Source: Stagonosporopsis chrysanthemi (lineage: Eukaryota; Ascomycota; Dothideomycetes; Pleosporales; Didymellaceae). Taken from it: a stretch of DNA of 64,000 nt. Location: positions 37,733 to 101,732 of the forward strand of contig JAFISE010000114.1 of the NCBI GenBank assembly GCA_022560025.1, given 5' to 3'. Shown one piece after another: positions 10,800-21,782 of this stretch. The position numbers were made by a program, and so were the translations under genes. The notes below the pieces were generated by a model. That model had not been told where the DNA came from, searched no databases, and worked only from the letters and a program-made list of their open reading frames with translations. Positions within the stretch are counted from its first letter, which is position 1, and the number at the start of each line of letters is the position of its first letter.

Positions 10800-11627
10800 T
10801 CACTCACGCGGCTTTCTCCACAATTCTTCTTCATTCACCTGCCTCAGTGAAGGCACGCCGTTCGATGACTGAGTCGTCGAATATTCGATGCCACATGCAC
10901 CGCGGTCTAGCGCAAGCGAGTTGAGGGTCCAGTGCAACTGCTCAGATGCATCGCTGGGTAAACTTGATCGGCCGCGAGAATGCGCAAAGTGGGACTGGGC
11001 TACTGCATCGCCAGATGCCATCATCGCCAATGACAAAGAGTCGATTTCCGCCGCAAATTCTGAGTCTTCCTTGCTTGCCTCTTGCGCAGAACATATGTTA
11101 CTGGGTCGCGTGTTGGTCTTCAGCTGTAACTCGTAGAGCTTGTGCTCACGTGCGAATTCAGTCTCGAGATGTCGACGCTCCTCGAAGAATGAATCATATT
11201 GCTCTTTCGACATTTGGTCGACAGGTGGATAGGAAGCACCATGTTGCGCCTTTCGCTGTTCCCAGATGTCGATAGATTCTTTTTGGACACATTCGTTGCA
11301 AACGAACGCGAGACTTGTCGAGTTCCCGAATGGTTCGACACAGTTGCTGCCGCAATCTTCAACCAGGTCCGTCCTGATGCGATGTGAGCATAAGAGCTGG
11401 TGATAGAGTCTGCCTTGACATGGTGCAAATCGTTTGCTTCGGATGTTATTGAAAGAAGTAGGTGTCGTAGGCTGTGGCGCAGTGCTGTGGACTGGCGGCG
11501 GGTGCTCTGAATCAGGTGTGCTAGACCACCCCCATTGACATGCCATGACTAGGTTTGCGTGAGACATTGTGTCTTCAGATACCTTTGGAGGAGCCCGAAA
11601 TGCGTTATTTGAGAAGTCCATGATCAC
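10800..11627 (-). CDS. hypothetical protein with a six-cysteine module
   Basis: This is a single-exon frame of 275 residues from an ATG at 11627 (a second ATG two codons later is possible). The middle carries a compact cysteine module at about residues 70-115: C-x9-C-x11-C-G-S-N-C, then about 13 residues, then F-V-C-N-E-C. The spacing suggests metal binding, though no named zinc-finger family is recognised. A charged helical segment with W-E-Q-R-K and F-F-E-E-R-R-H-L-E-T-E-F follows. The rest is low complexity. There is no signal peptide or membrane segment. A second gene 10 kb away (21783-22772) has the same module with nearly the same spacing, so these look like members of one family. Function is unknown. 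Confidence 0.65.
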   Translation of the reverse strand: MIMDFSNNAFRAPPKVSEDTMSHANLVMACQWGWSSTPDSEHPPPVHSTAPQPTTPTSFNNIRSKRFAPCQGRLYHQLLCSHRIRTDLVEDCGSNCVEPFGNSTSLAFVCNECVQKESIDIWEQRKAQHGASYPPVDQMSKEQYDSFFEERRHLETEFAREHKLYELQLKTNTRPSNICSAQEASKEDSEFAAEIDSLSLAMMASGDAVAQSHFAHSRGRSSLPSDASEQLHWTLNSLALDRGACGIEYSTTQSSNGVPSLRQVNEEELWRKPRE

Positions 11628-12502
11628 GTCTTGCTATGTTATGACCTTCGATATCGCTGCTAAATGTGGCGTTTGCTAGCGTAACGCGTTGTTGCCTTTT
11701 GTGGCGATCCAAGTAAGTGAGGCTTCCGAGTTGAGTGAAGCGGTCGGCCCGGTGGACTTTGGAAATGGCTAAGCGGCTGTGGAGAAGGTCGTACAAGTCT
11801 GAAGATGTGATCTCGTGAAGTGCATCATGTGTACACAAGGCGCTTCAATAATCCTCGGTGTCACGCTACTGCGAAAGGCCAAATCGAGTTTCACGGAGTA
11901 AACCGAAGAGTGAAAACCGCAAGACCTGGTGAAATGATAGTGTTGGGTATGTCAAAGTAGGGGACAGGCGCGAAGTGATCTGATAACGTGATGTGCCGGG
12001 GTGGAATGGAGGTGGTTGACACATGTTGGATGACGGTGATCGCGACGCGCAAAGTGGGTCGAAGACGCTAGCTTGATTCGGACGTGGAAGGTTCGAGGTG
12101 CCTATGTCCCCGAAACTCTATCACCAACCACTTCGACATTTCTCGTTGGAGACGATAAGCAAGACGGGTCAAAAGTCATGTTCGCATTACGAAGAAGCTC
12201 ATTTTCATGACCAATGACTGGTAGGAACATCGTAGTACTCCATCACAACCACTTATCATTGCCTACTAACAACGACGCTATTATTCTATCCCCTCTGGGA
12301 GATGAGAGATAAGGCACAAGTTGTTCTCTATCGCTTTATACCAATTTGCTGATTACTATACATGTTACGTTATTATTGTGACGCGCGCAGTTGGGCGAGT
12401 TAGGCTGGTGTTTGTGCCAGCGATCGGCCATGAAAGATGAGCTTCTTCGCAACGAGCTTTGCGTTCAGACTCTGGACATTTAAATTTTGAGAGAACACAT
12501 GT
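11628..12502. other. intergenic region
   Basis: About 875 bases lie between the start of the cysteine-module gene and the stop of the MFS gene, both on the minus strand. It contains the promoter and leader of the former and the 3' UTR of the latter. A small frame at 11605-11838 overlaps the gene start and is judged non-coding. Nothing else was recognised. Confidence 0.35.
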
Positions 12503-14132
12503 CTAGACCAAAAATCTAAACCCTCGCTCCTGCGCCTCACCAGGGACGGCATTAATCGCACCCTCAACGTGTTCTCCTCTGTCCAACTTCTTATTTAGCC
12601 TAGTCAAAATGATCCTCATTATGACGGTCATGATGATGGCAAGGCCGGCGGTCGCGCAGTCGACGCTCAGAGGGACAGTAAGATTGGGCTGTGCGCCGTT
12701 CTTAGGCTGTGGGTACATGTAGCTCGCATAAATACTGCTTGTGTTCGAGACGGCATTGATGAACGCCAACGCGGCAGCACGTTTGGCTGGTGGTCGAGGC
12801 ATAGAATTAGAGATCCAGGCTAGAGCTACAACGTAGCCAGTGTAGACACCGGGAACCATTAGCATCATAGCTACGTATCTGGGGGCGGTGCTATGTGTAG
12901 CCGCGGCCAGTATGAAGGCAGCAACCCCAACGCAGAGTGGTAAGACAATGTGCCAGAAGCGCTCACCAGTCCTGTCAGCGTGCCATGCATTGAGGAATGT
13001 TGTAATAACAGCTAGCACATAAGGTGGTGCTGTCAGAAGGAGTGTGTGAATGTTGTCGTACCCAAGCGTCTTGACAACCTGATGTAGCTATTAGCACTCG
13101 TAACTTCGATTGGACAGGTATAGAGGAACTTTCCGTTGGGAAGAACGACGTCACTGATGCTGAGGAAACGATTGATAAAAGCAAGACAGTGAAGACCCAA
13201 GTCTTGATGTCCATCAACGCGAGCTTCAGTCCGTGGAAGAACGTTTGTTGCTCAGCGGAAGTCCAGTCATCTTCGCCAATGTCCTCCTGCAATCGATATA
13301 TGGAGAGCTGGCGCTCTTCTTCATTCAGCCAATTTGTCGTGCGTGGAAAATTCGGGAGGACAAAAAATGCTGCAAATGAGATGATGACGGTAATGATGCC
13401 TTCCAAGATGAAGACCCATCTCCACGCGCGTAGCCCATGTGTGCCATCCATATTGCTCGTGATTCCAGCCGTAATAAGCCCTCCGAACGCGCCTGAGACG
13501 AGCGATCCAGAATACAAGATTGCAGTCCGCAAACCAAGCTCTTTACGTGTATACCACGAAGACAGAAAGAACAGACAGCCCGGGAAGAAAGCTGCCTCTA
13601 TAAATCCAAGGAAAAAGCGGCATGCGGCTAGCCCAGCGAAGTTTTGACAGGCTCCGGTCAGTCCGCTGATAATACCCCAAACAATCATGCATGATGGCAG
13701 GTAGAGGGCAGGCTTTCCAAACTTGTTGAGGAACAGGTTACTCGGGACTTGCATGCCCACGTATCCGACAAACAGAATTGACACTACGGTCTACATAAAG
13801 TCAACACATGTACCAAGGTTTGCACGTGGCGCAACGAGACTCACCTGGTACTGGACGCTGCTCAGGTTCAGCTCATCCTGCAACCCCGCGAATCGGACTG
13901 CTGCAATATTGTTGCGGTCCAAATAGTTCATGATATACATGAGAATAATCATGGGCATCAGTCTGGCGTCGATCTTCTTCCTCAGCTTCGCTTCAGCCGC
14001 CACTCGCTGCTCTGGCGACATGGCAGCGACGAGCGGAGGGGCAGTCAACTTCGACGACCCTACATTTGCAGGAATCGCATCATCGATGTAATCAGCCCGT
14101 GGCTTCTTGTCGATGTCGTCTTGTGTCTCCAT
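12503..14132 (-). CDS. MFS transporter, anion:cation symporter (allantoate permease-like), donor-site defect
   Basis: Best model: 14132-13845, 13790-13134, 13078-12503, giving 506 residues, normal for the Dal5/Tna1-like family. Intron 1 (13791-13844) is a standard gtgagt...gtag intron. The second intron (13079-13133) has a good branch (gctaat) and acceptor (atcag) and restores the conserved FFPT-VVKTLGYD junction in phase 0. However, its first bases read GAAAGT instead of GTAAGT. Retaining it gives a stop near 12975 and a truncated transporter. The sequence shows a cytosolic N-terminus, the family motif NYLDRNN, and G-Y-V-G-M-Q-V-P-S-N in TM2. Then come paired GLAACRFFLGFIEAAFFPG and WYTRKELGLRTA, a central loop, and six further membrane segments. 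Fungal members import organic anions such as allantoate, nicotinate or vitamins (family knowledge); the substrate is unknown. This may be a broken allele, a non-canonical intron, or a base error. Confidence 0.8.
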
Positions 14133-15195
14133 GGTTCGTGGTGGATGTATATTGTCGCAATTGATGGCTGGCGTTTTCTAGGGTCAGACAATACTTGTGC
14201 TAGATAAGAGACCTGTACACACAAGACAAGCAATGGTCAAGAACGTCAGGCGTACCAAGGCGAGTCTTATACAAAGCTTGCCTGCACGCAAGTCTCGGCA
14301 ATTCACCGGAGGTAGAACGGTCACCGCACCGTCACGGCTTGCTTGATTGGGAAGTAATCGTGCTCATCACTTCGCACGTTCAGCTGGCAAGACGGTCCGG
14401 CAAGTAAAGCGCGTGCACACCGGCCCCGGATTGGCAGGACAGACTGCGGGAGGCTGGGGTACGACATTGAGTGGTCATGAAAGTGGATTAGATACGGACG
14501 GGCTCCGCTGCGGGGTGATGATCAGCCGAGAGCTCTGGGGTGACGGTCCGGGGTCAGGCAACCCGCATTCGAGATAAGGAAATCCATGCCATTATCAAAT
14601 GTATATGTATAGAAAACGCTAGGAATTTAGGTCTTGCAAATTACACTGTCTTTCATATTGCGCAGATGGTGGGCTACAACCTTAGCCGGAATCATGCCTT
14701 TTAGATCCCATGAAGGCCGCCACAGTAAACTAGCGCAAACTTTACAGAGCGATATGCTAGTTTAAAGACTACAGGTCTTTTGATGTCTGTTTAAGACAGT
14801 CCAGGATTGCGCAAGTACCTCCTACCTCCTGCCTATGCTAAGGTGTTTGAAAGCTGCCGGGAGATGCTTAAGCTTCACGATGCTTAATTTACAACAAGCT
14901 CCCCCAGTCCCGGACTGGTCTTGAAAGAACACCTTAGATATGCGTGATATGAAAACATTGGCACATGGGCCTTTGACTGCCATCAAAAGCATCGTAACTA
15001 GCCACGCATGGCGTGGCGTTGCTTGCGACCATTCAGAGCTTGATGTCATATCAACACCTGTCGTTTCTGGCATCACCATGAGAATAAGCATAAAGACAGC
15101 CATGAACACTGGCTTGAAGATTCGAGTTAATACTCAAACCCCATTCTGAACCTTCGAATACCTCCAACTAGACATCATATCGACACTCCCTCACC
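14133..15195. other. intergenic region, about 1.06 kb
   Basis: Two genes diverge here (MFS on minus, small protein on plus). Small frames on both strands have no recognisable similarity and no coding bias. No RNA gene or transposon signature was seen. Confidence 0.35.
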
Positions 15196-15505
15196 ATGCC
15201 CGGCGTCCAGGAAGAACAAGCTTCAAAGCTCTCCAGAAACAACCCTCTCGGTGCCTTCCTTAGGTACCCCTCCACTCACTGTTCCTGATTCTCATCAGGC
15301 AAGGTCACAAGACAAGGTCAAGGAAAAGCTCTCAGGCGACGTCAACAGCGGTCCCACGAACGTCAAGTCCAATGACATTAGCTTCAAGCCGACCGACCCG
15401 ACTGGCAAGGACAGCCGTGCGGTCGCAGAGAAGGATGACAGCTCTGCTGGTGACACGACGAGCCTGCCCACGATGACTGGAGCCTCCGCCCATCCTGCAA
15501 ACTAG
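15196..15505 (+). CDS. small hydrophilic hypothetical protein, probable single intron
   Basis: A start at 15196 (CACCATGC) opens MPGVQEEQASKLSRNNPL. A second frame ends at 15505 with SLPTMTGASAHPAN and contains DKVKEKLSGDV, rich in K, D, S and T. One intron must join them because the frames differ. The best two choices are 15250-15310 (gtgcct...cacaag, giving NNPL-DKVKEKL) and a shorter one starting gtaccc near 15263. A ctgat branch and catcag acceptor lie at about 15,290-15,300, so a third arrangement is possible. The product is about 80-90 residues, with no signal peptide, and looks disordered. The gene is convergent with the nitrilase, 99 bases apart. I do not recognise the family. Confidence 0.5.
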
Positions 15506-15604
15506 ACTTCACGAGGAATACGATGTTGGAAACGAGTTGAGCGAAATCATGGTTTATGAATAGTCGTAGTGATATAGACACAATACACAATCTTGTGACA
15601 AGAC

Positions 15605-16867
15605 CTACTGCGGTGGCGGATTGAGATCCAGTCCCTCGACCGTCAACTTGAAGCTGTCGGACCTGGAATAGCTCCCAGCAGAGTCGAAGTCCAAGCGGCC
15701 CCTCTCGCAGTCCTCAAAGTCTACATCGACAATCAGCAGCTCGTCTTCCTTCTCCCAGACAGGACCGGCGATGATTTCACCTAGCGGCGAGATGATGCAT
15801 GATCCTCCTCTTGACACATATTCCTCATCATCAGGCGAGGAGGGCGCCACTTGGTTGGTGGTGGTTTGCTTGGGGCTGAGTGGCTGCTCGATCTCATTGC
15901 GGAGAGGCGACGAGCCAGAGTCGATAGCTGAGTCGCCGTTGACTGTCTGATGTTCGTTGTTGCCGTCGCGCAGAGGCAGGCAAATCTCGTTCTTCTCCTC
16001 TGTGAAGACAATGGTGCTCTTCCTACGCCCAACACCCGACTTGGGCGCTTCAACTTGTGGGAGCGCGCTTTGACCCTGCTGTGTTGTCTTGCCACCCTTG
16101 ATCCAGCTTGGGAGATGCTTCCTCTGGACACATTGGTTCGCGCTCACAACAACACAACGCCCTTCGCAGCCAATGGTGCGAACGAGCGCGGCCCAGGTAT
16201 CTCTAGCGTCGGCAGTAGGCGCGAACCAGAGGTTGACATTCTGGCTGTATAGGCTCTGGCGCAGAAGAGGCATGTAGTTCTCCCAGCAGATCGCCGCACC
16301 AATGCACAGCTTAACTCCCTTGATCTCTGTCGTGACAGCGCGCAGCGTCGATGCTGTGCCCTGGCCCCAGACCAAGCGCTCCGAGCCCGTAGGCATGACC
16401 TTGCGTCTCTTGCCGAGCACACCCAGCTTCGGGCACACGAAGACAGCTGCGCAGTACAGAGTGCCTGCGCAGCGCTCAACAAGGCCAGTGACAAAAAAGA
16501 CATCAGTCTCACGCGCAATGCGCTCTAGCTCCTCGCGAACGCCATCGCCTCTGTACTTCTTTCCGCGCGGCAGCTCGAGCTTGCGCTCCACCCAGTCCTG
16601 CCCCGCGCCGGCTGGTGTGTCACCGAGGTCTACGGCATCATGGAAGTAAGCCAGGAATTGCTCACGCCCTTCTGGTGTGCGTGCGCCGACGGCAGCTCCG
16701 AAGTTGCAGGTGCGCGGGTATCCTCCCAGATAAGCCTCCGGGAAGAGGAGGACATCGACGCCCTCAGCTGCGGCACGTTTGGTGGTGGCTTCGAGTGCGC
16801 GGAGGGTTTCTTGGGTGGTCTCGAGGGTGCGCGCCTGCGCGGATGCAAGCTTGAGGAGCTGAGGCAT
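15605..16867 (-). CDS. nitrilase-superfamily carbon-nitrogen hydrolase
   Basis: A single exon encodes 420 residues. The catalytic triad of the superfamily is complete: Glu44 in FPEAYLGGYPR, Lys156 in KRRKVMPT and Cys194 in ICWENYMP. The Y-L-G-G-Y-P and C-W-E-N-Y signatures place it in the nitrilase branch, which cleaves nitriles to carboxylic acid and ammonia, rather than among amidases (family knowledge); cyanide-degrading relatives share these motifs, so the substrate is open. An insert of about 80 hydrophilic residues (about 265-350, rich in S, P, Q, T and N) separates the core from the last strands S-R-G-G-S-C-I-I-S-P-L-G-E-I. Without it the length would match typical fungal nitrilases. 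The start at 16867 gives MPQLLKLASAQARTLE, where family proteins begin. No signal peptide is seen; cytosolic. Confidence 0.92.
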   Translation of the reverse strand: MPQLLKLASAQARTLETTQETLRALEATTKRAAAEGVDVLLFPEAYLGGYPRTCNFGAAVGARTPEGREQFLAYFHDAVDLGDTPAGAGQDWVERKLELPRGKKYRGDGVREELERIARETDVFFVTGLVERCAGTLYCAAVFVCPKLGVLGKRRKVMPTGSERLVWGQGTASTLRAVTTEIKGVKLCIGAAICWENYMPLLRQSLYSQNVNLWFAPTADARDTWAALVRTIGCEGRCVVVSANQCVQRKHLPSWIKGGKTTQQGQSALPQVEAPKSGVGRRKSTIVFTEEKNEICLPLRDGNNEHQTVNGDSAIDSGSSPLRNEIEQPLSPKQTTTNQVAPSSPDDEEYVSRGGSCIISPLGEIIAGPVWEKEDELLIVDVDFEDCERGRLDFDSAGSYSRSDSFKLTVEGLDLNPPPQ

Positions 16868-17714
16868 GGTGATCGCGGGGAGGCTGAACCGAGGTCTTAC
16901 AAGCGTTGGTGTGCGGAGGGTTCTCAGAGTAGAGTTGTATGATCGTACGATTTGCAGTGCAATAGGACTTGCTCAAAAAGAACGTTGCCCAAAACTATAT
17001 CCTCTCAACAATGTGAATCGGAGTCATCTCGGACTTCGTCGTGAATGATTGCTCTCCCCGCACCGCTCCATCGAGCTCGGAGCTCTCGAAGCTTGGGGAA
17101 GCTGGCTTTGGCGAATCAGGAGGCACGCTCGAGAATGCTTGCCGACGGAAAGCGGATCGGCAGTTGCCGCAATACGATAGCTACGTGGAGCTTCGATATA
17201 TTAAACTTGTCGATGAGTCTTCATATCAACAGCAGACTGCCGAAATAGCGCCGCCGGCAATCCAGAACAAAATGAAAAGAAGGCTATTGCCAAAAAAACT
17301 GGGTATCTCCTTTTCTAGCCGTGATAAAAGCCAATGCAATATACAGAAAATGTGAACAGTAAGAAAATTGTGCAGATTGCATCATCAGTAAGAAACGCTT
17401 AGGCAGCTTCAAGCCGCTAGGTGGAGGACTCGTCAAGAGCAACATATTCGCATGTGTTGAGCCAAGGAACCAGGGGCGGAACGGCGAAACAGAAAGATGC
17501 GGCTAAAGGCAATGCAAGTGATCTGTGAAAATTCCAACGCCGATAGGAGTGGTCCAGGCAAGGCAAATGCTTGTGTGTTCTGGACGGCTCAGCTGCATGC
17601 ACCAGTGGGTCGCAGGGCGCGTGAGAAAAGAGGGCTGAACCATCACTTCGTGTCCCGAGTCTGTGGCTGGGAGGTAGTGGGAAAGTGTGAAATGGCAGTT
17701 TTCGCAATGAAAAG
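16868..17714. other. intergenic region
   Basis: About 850 bases contain the nitrilase promoter on the right of its start and the 3' region of the receptor gene. Small frames on both strands look non-coding. Nothing else was recognised. Confidence 0.35.
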
Positions 17715-19273
17715 TCATCTTGCTGCCCCAATCTCAACGTCTCTTTCCCAGCTTCTTGTCCGCGAGCTTCCCCGGCTGGATGGTCGCAAGGCTGCACAGA
17801 CAGTGCGACAGCCTTGGATCCACTGGCTTGACCCATGCCATCCATTTTCCTGCGGCAGAGGCAACGTAGTGAGATTCTTTGTGCTTCTATAGCTCTTCTG
17901 TGAAGCATCGTCCCTCTCCGCGATATGTACATCTAGCCCCTGGCTGACTTTGATGCCGTGCATGGGCACCTCCTCGTCGTATGTCCCATCAGATGTTATC
18001 CGGGATGTAGAGAATGTGGACTCTTTGCCGCGCGATGACTTTGCTGTCGTGTCCGCAGCTTGTGTGTGTCCTCTGCTGTTCCCAGATTTTGCATAACCAG
18101 AACGCGTGTTCGTCATGCTCAAGTAGCGGCGGAAGAAGATTTTAAGAGCTGGCGCTGATGCACAGATCACAGCTAAGTCGGCCTCGAGAGCTGTCCATAT
18201 CCAGCCATAATAAGCGTACCAGGTAATGTCGTAGGCTGTGAAGATTAGCAGGCAGAGGCGCAAAAAAATGGGTCTACATACTGTAGTAGTATGCGTAGGT
18301 TGCGTAATACGTGCGCATGATACCACACACGCAAGTGCTGCGCTAATCAGTTATGACACCTTACATTGCGGGTGGCCTACTCACATCAAACCCAAGCCAA
18401 AGATGCCACACAATGCCAACTTCTGAATTTTTGGAATCTGCAACTTCCTGATGAGGAAGACAGGAAGTAGAGCAATAACAAAGTCCTGAACAGTGCTAAT
18501 AGCAGCAACAGACACAATGATTGCCCCCTCGTCTCGACAAGTCAGCTCGTTCTGGAATCTCCAAGCGATGTCAAAGATGTGGAAGAAGCCCTTTGCCGGA
18601 TGGCAGGTGAATGCGATGAGGAAGATGAAGGTGATTCCGTACAAAGCGCAAAAAATGATGGATGCCCAAACACAGTACACAAAAGTGATGGTGAGTGAAC
18701 CTGTGATGCGCCGGTAGAAGCACAGAATCGAGATCTTGATCATCGTCGTACAGATCATGTAGTTGATCTCTATCGCCATTGTAATCTAGACCTATGTAAG
18801 CAGTGCATATATAACTTCCTATACAGACGCTCACCTCACGAGTGGTGACTAATGTCGCTTTTGTTTGGTCCCAGACGTGCCACTGGAAGCCATATAACCT
18901 ATTAGCTGATCGGATGTCAGTTGAAGAAGTGACACCAACACCAGGTAAACGACTTACCCAGCACGGCTGATATTGTGAGCCCAAATAGTGGTAACATCGC
19001 GACACTCATCAAAGTATCATCCAGCCCGGCGTTTTTCCCAAGGCCTAATCTCGCCCACATGCGCGCGATGTATACCAGCAAAGTGATGCCCAAGAATATC
19101 AGCAACACGATTGATGAACTCCATCCTCGATCATTAGGGTTGATGAAATTCGGCTTAGGCCAGCTGAGAAGAACCTCCGGTGGCGCATGAAGACCGCCAT
19201 CTCGAGCGAATAGGCCGTCGTGTCGAGTAAACAGGCTGTCGATGTGCGGTATCAGGGTATCGATGTGTGACAT
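17715..19273 (-). CDS. PTH11-like fungal integral membrane protein (rhodopsin-7TM fold), five exons
   Basis: Spliced model: 19273-18958, 18905-18835, 18785-18385, 18337-18282, 18235-17715, giving 454 residues. Introns are 46-52 bases, all GT...AG, with phases 1, 0, 2 and 1. Joined exons give the family run of motifs: FQWHVWDQT after TM2, MAIEINYMICTTMIKISILCFYRR in TM3 (written here only as landmarks, MAIEINY and SILCFYRR), LLPVFLIRKLQIPKIQK after TM5, RTYYATYAYYY in the extracellular loop, and WYAYYGWIWTALEADLAVICASAPALK-type TM7 (landmarks WYAYYGWIW and EADLAVICAS). The cytosolic tail of about 150 residues is Ser/Thr/Arg-rich. There is no N-terminal CFEM cysteine domain. Relatives act as surface sensors or are unassigned (family knowledge). 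An upstream in-frame ATG at 19378 is an alternative start. Confidence 0.88.
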
Positions 19274-21782
19274 GTCAACATCGACATCCAGGGGTGTAGT
19301 GAGCGAAAGTGGTGAATTGACAGACAAAAGAACCGAGGCGGGTAGGGTAGCCTGTGGGATCTTAACGCAGACGAGCAATTGGTCCTGACGCTAGTAGCTG
19401 CTCTGGTATGCGTGCGGGAAGTGGATCTTGGGTTCAGGTCCCGAGGTCCCATGTCATGCAGTTCGGGACTTCTTCCGCCCTGACAAGTGCTGGGAGATCC
19501 GGTCGTCGTATAGCTAGTCCTGGTGATCAAAAGAACAGCCTAGATGTTCTTTGCCATACACCGGTGGAACTAGGAAGCAAGAGTCCGTTCTAAGGGAAAG
19601 GCGGAAAAAGAGCGATCAGAGATGATCTGTCCCTCTAGATATTGGAAGGTAGCCATGAAGAACACCTCGAGGTACCTGTAGCCGCGTGATGTCCGATTCT
19701 CTGTTATTTTCCCGAATATTCGTCGCTTTGCATGTCGTGCGTACCGTGCATGCACTAATTGAAGCTTTTGAGACGACAGGCTCTGGAGCCCTGGACCGTT
19801 CATGATAATGGTGGCGTGTTGGATCTCCTGGACGTAGCAAGATGCCTGTCCTTAGGCATTTAGCTGCATATAATCGAAACTCAATTTCTCGCCCTAATAC
19901 AAGTGATCTGCAGCAACGCAAGTCAAGAGCGTTTCAAGTAGGACAGCCGAGACTATCCGCTAGGTTCAATTCAGCCACTGCGTGACAGTGGCTTGTAGGA
20001 CCCTTGAAGCGAACACGAGTGCAAGTTCCCAGGGACCGGACATGTGGCGTGTTCGTTCATGCATGCAGGCAGCTTCGACGTTTCTTAGACAGAACTGCAT
20101 GTGGACCCGAGATGAATAGGTACCAAATGGGCTCGAGAGTCGCAAGGTGTCAACACGGTAGTCGCCGTCCCAATGCGCTGAGCGATCACGGGGGATCCGC
20201 ATGCCCGGACCCTGTGCGTTGTCCACATGAAGGTTTTGGACTCCATGACTCTTCGTCATTTGCTCACGCTGGAACAAGACGTTGTGAAGATATCGGCAAG
20301 GTGCAGCCTGTCAACCGCCGTGAATAGCATAAGCTTATGCTCCGCGAAACTTTCTGGTCACGACCAAGCTTACGTCTGACTTCCAAAGACGCAAAGCATG
20401 ACCTCACGACTGCTCTTCGAAGGCATCTGAAACGGCAAACTGAATCGACGTGATTAATCATTTCTTCATTCAGCCTTATTGCGCACGAGTAATGGAGCTC
20501 AACAACCCCGGAACCAACTCGGCACTACAGAATAGTGCTTAGCTCGTCTTCAGCCGGCCATTGATTCCGGCAAAAATAGGGTTGCGGGACCAGTCGACAA
20601 CAGATTCTGAGCCGCTCTGTGATCGTCATGGCATCCATGGCGAGGCATAACGAGTTGCACATCGAGGCTGTAGAGAGTGCGAAGGCACTTGTATGAATGT
20701 CAACGGCAAGGCATGTCGCGCGGAAGTGCCTGTAGCATTTGTGTGCGTCGCCCACAATCTGTCCAATGTTCGCTACGCAGACGCTCTGCGATGTCAATGG
20801 TGTGGTGTGGTCGATGCCGCCACGGGCATCTTCCGCACCTGCAGCTCCCGCAGCCTTCTCCACTCCAAATCTCTCGCAAAATCTGCTCCCCTGGCGCGTC
20901 ATGGCAGTTCACTTGGTTGACCTTGGCGAGAGAATCCTTCTCGCGCAAGTCGGTGTCCATGCGGTGTTGATTGGTGCACGATTACCGGTGACGGATGGAC
21001 TCTGCGCTCTCATCTGCACTCAAGCTTCTCCCATAGCTGCTGGTTATACTCGCAGCGAGTCTGGCAGTACCAAGGCCCTCCGGCAAGCGGCATATTTGAC
21101 GTGAACGCCACGAGTTGGCAAGAAGGAGCAATTGCCCGATAGGGACCGACTACACGAACCGAACTTCAGGAAGCGAAATTTATCGTGACATGTCACCCCA
21201 TGGGGCCGCGCTTGGTCGAGGCATGTCACTGGGACGTACATCGTACCCAACAGAGCGGCAGTCGGGCATTGAGAGATGTCACAGCTTCCGCCATACGGTC
21301 ACAGCTCCTGGCAACCAAGTGACTGGGTGCATCATGGTTTTCGCTCAGACGGTGAGAAGATGCTTGTCAAATTACCAAGGACGCATGCACCTAGATTCTC
21401 AAAACTTTGCCACATTCTCGTCAACCAGAAACTTTCCAAACATGGCATGTAGTATGTAAGATATAAACAGTTGAGTTGTAAGAGTTGAAAAAAGGTGTAC
21501 GAATGGCCGGACTTTGATGGTGATGAACACATGCACGCTTTTCAGGACTAGCAACACGTACTATTAATTAAGAGCTCTGACCCCACGATCGTCCAACAAT
21601 CGGCCGTACGAAGTACAGCGCTCTTCTTCCGAGTTGTGTTCCCGGGAGAGAGGCACAAGGAAGGAGATCTTCGTCATCGAAGGGCGATGAATGCAATCAA
21701 TCCCAATTCAAGCAAGCTTGTGCATCAAAACGCACGCAAAAGCAAGACAGTGTGCCCCTCACGCACAAGGTGAAAGTAGCCT
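19274..21782. other. about 2.5 kb without a recognised gene
   Basis: Composition is still balanced and many frames of 60-125 codons occur on both strands. None shows a known domain, start context or splice structure I can defend. The most protein-like is a minus-strand frame at 20525-20902 (125 codons, alternating small and hydrophobic residues, six Cys), opposite a similar-sized plus frame at 20739-21104. It may be an untranslated RNA locus, a decayed gene, or a lineage-specific gene with introns. Confidence 0.3.

Noticed and set aside
8296..16867. Secondary-metabolite or catabolic cluster (hydrolase, transporter, nitrilase)
   Set aside because: No backbone synthase, regulator or shared regulation is visible; the genes are interspersed with unrelated ones. 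Adjacency alone is not evidence.
19390..19450. tRNA-like T arm (TTGGG-TTCAGGT-CCCGA)
   Set aside because: No acceptor, D or anticodon stems pair around it and the loop does not fit the T-loop consensus.
20525..21104. Overlapping 125-codon (-) and 121-codon (+) frames
   Set aside because: Neither has a recognisable domain or supporting structure. They are mutually antisense, so at least one is chance, and I could not choose.
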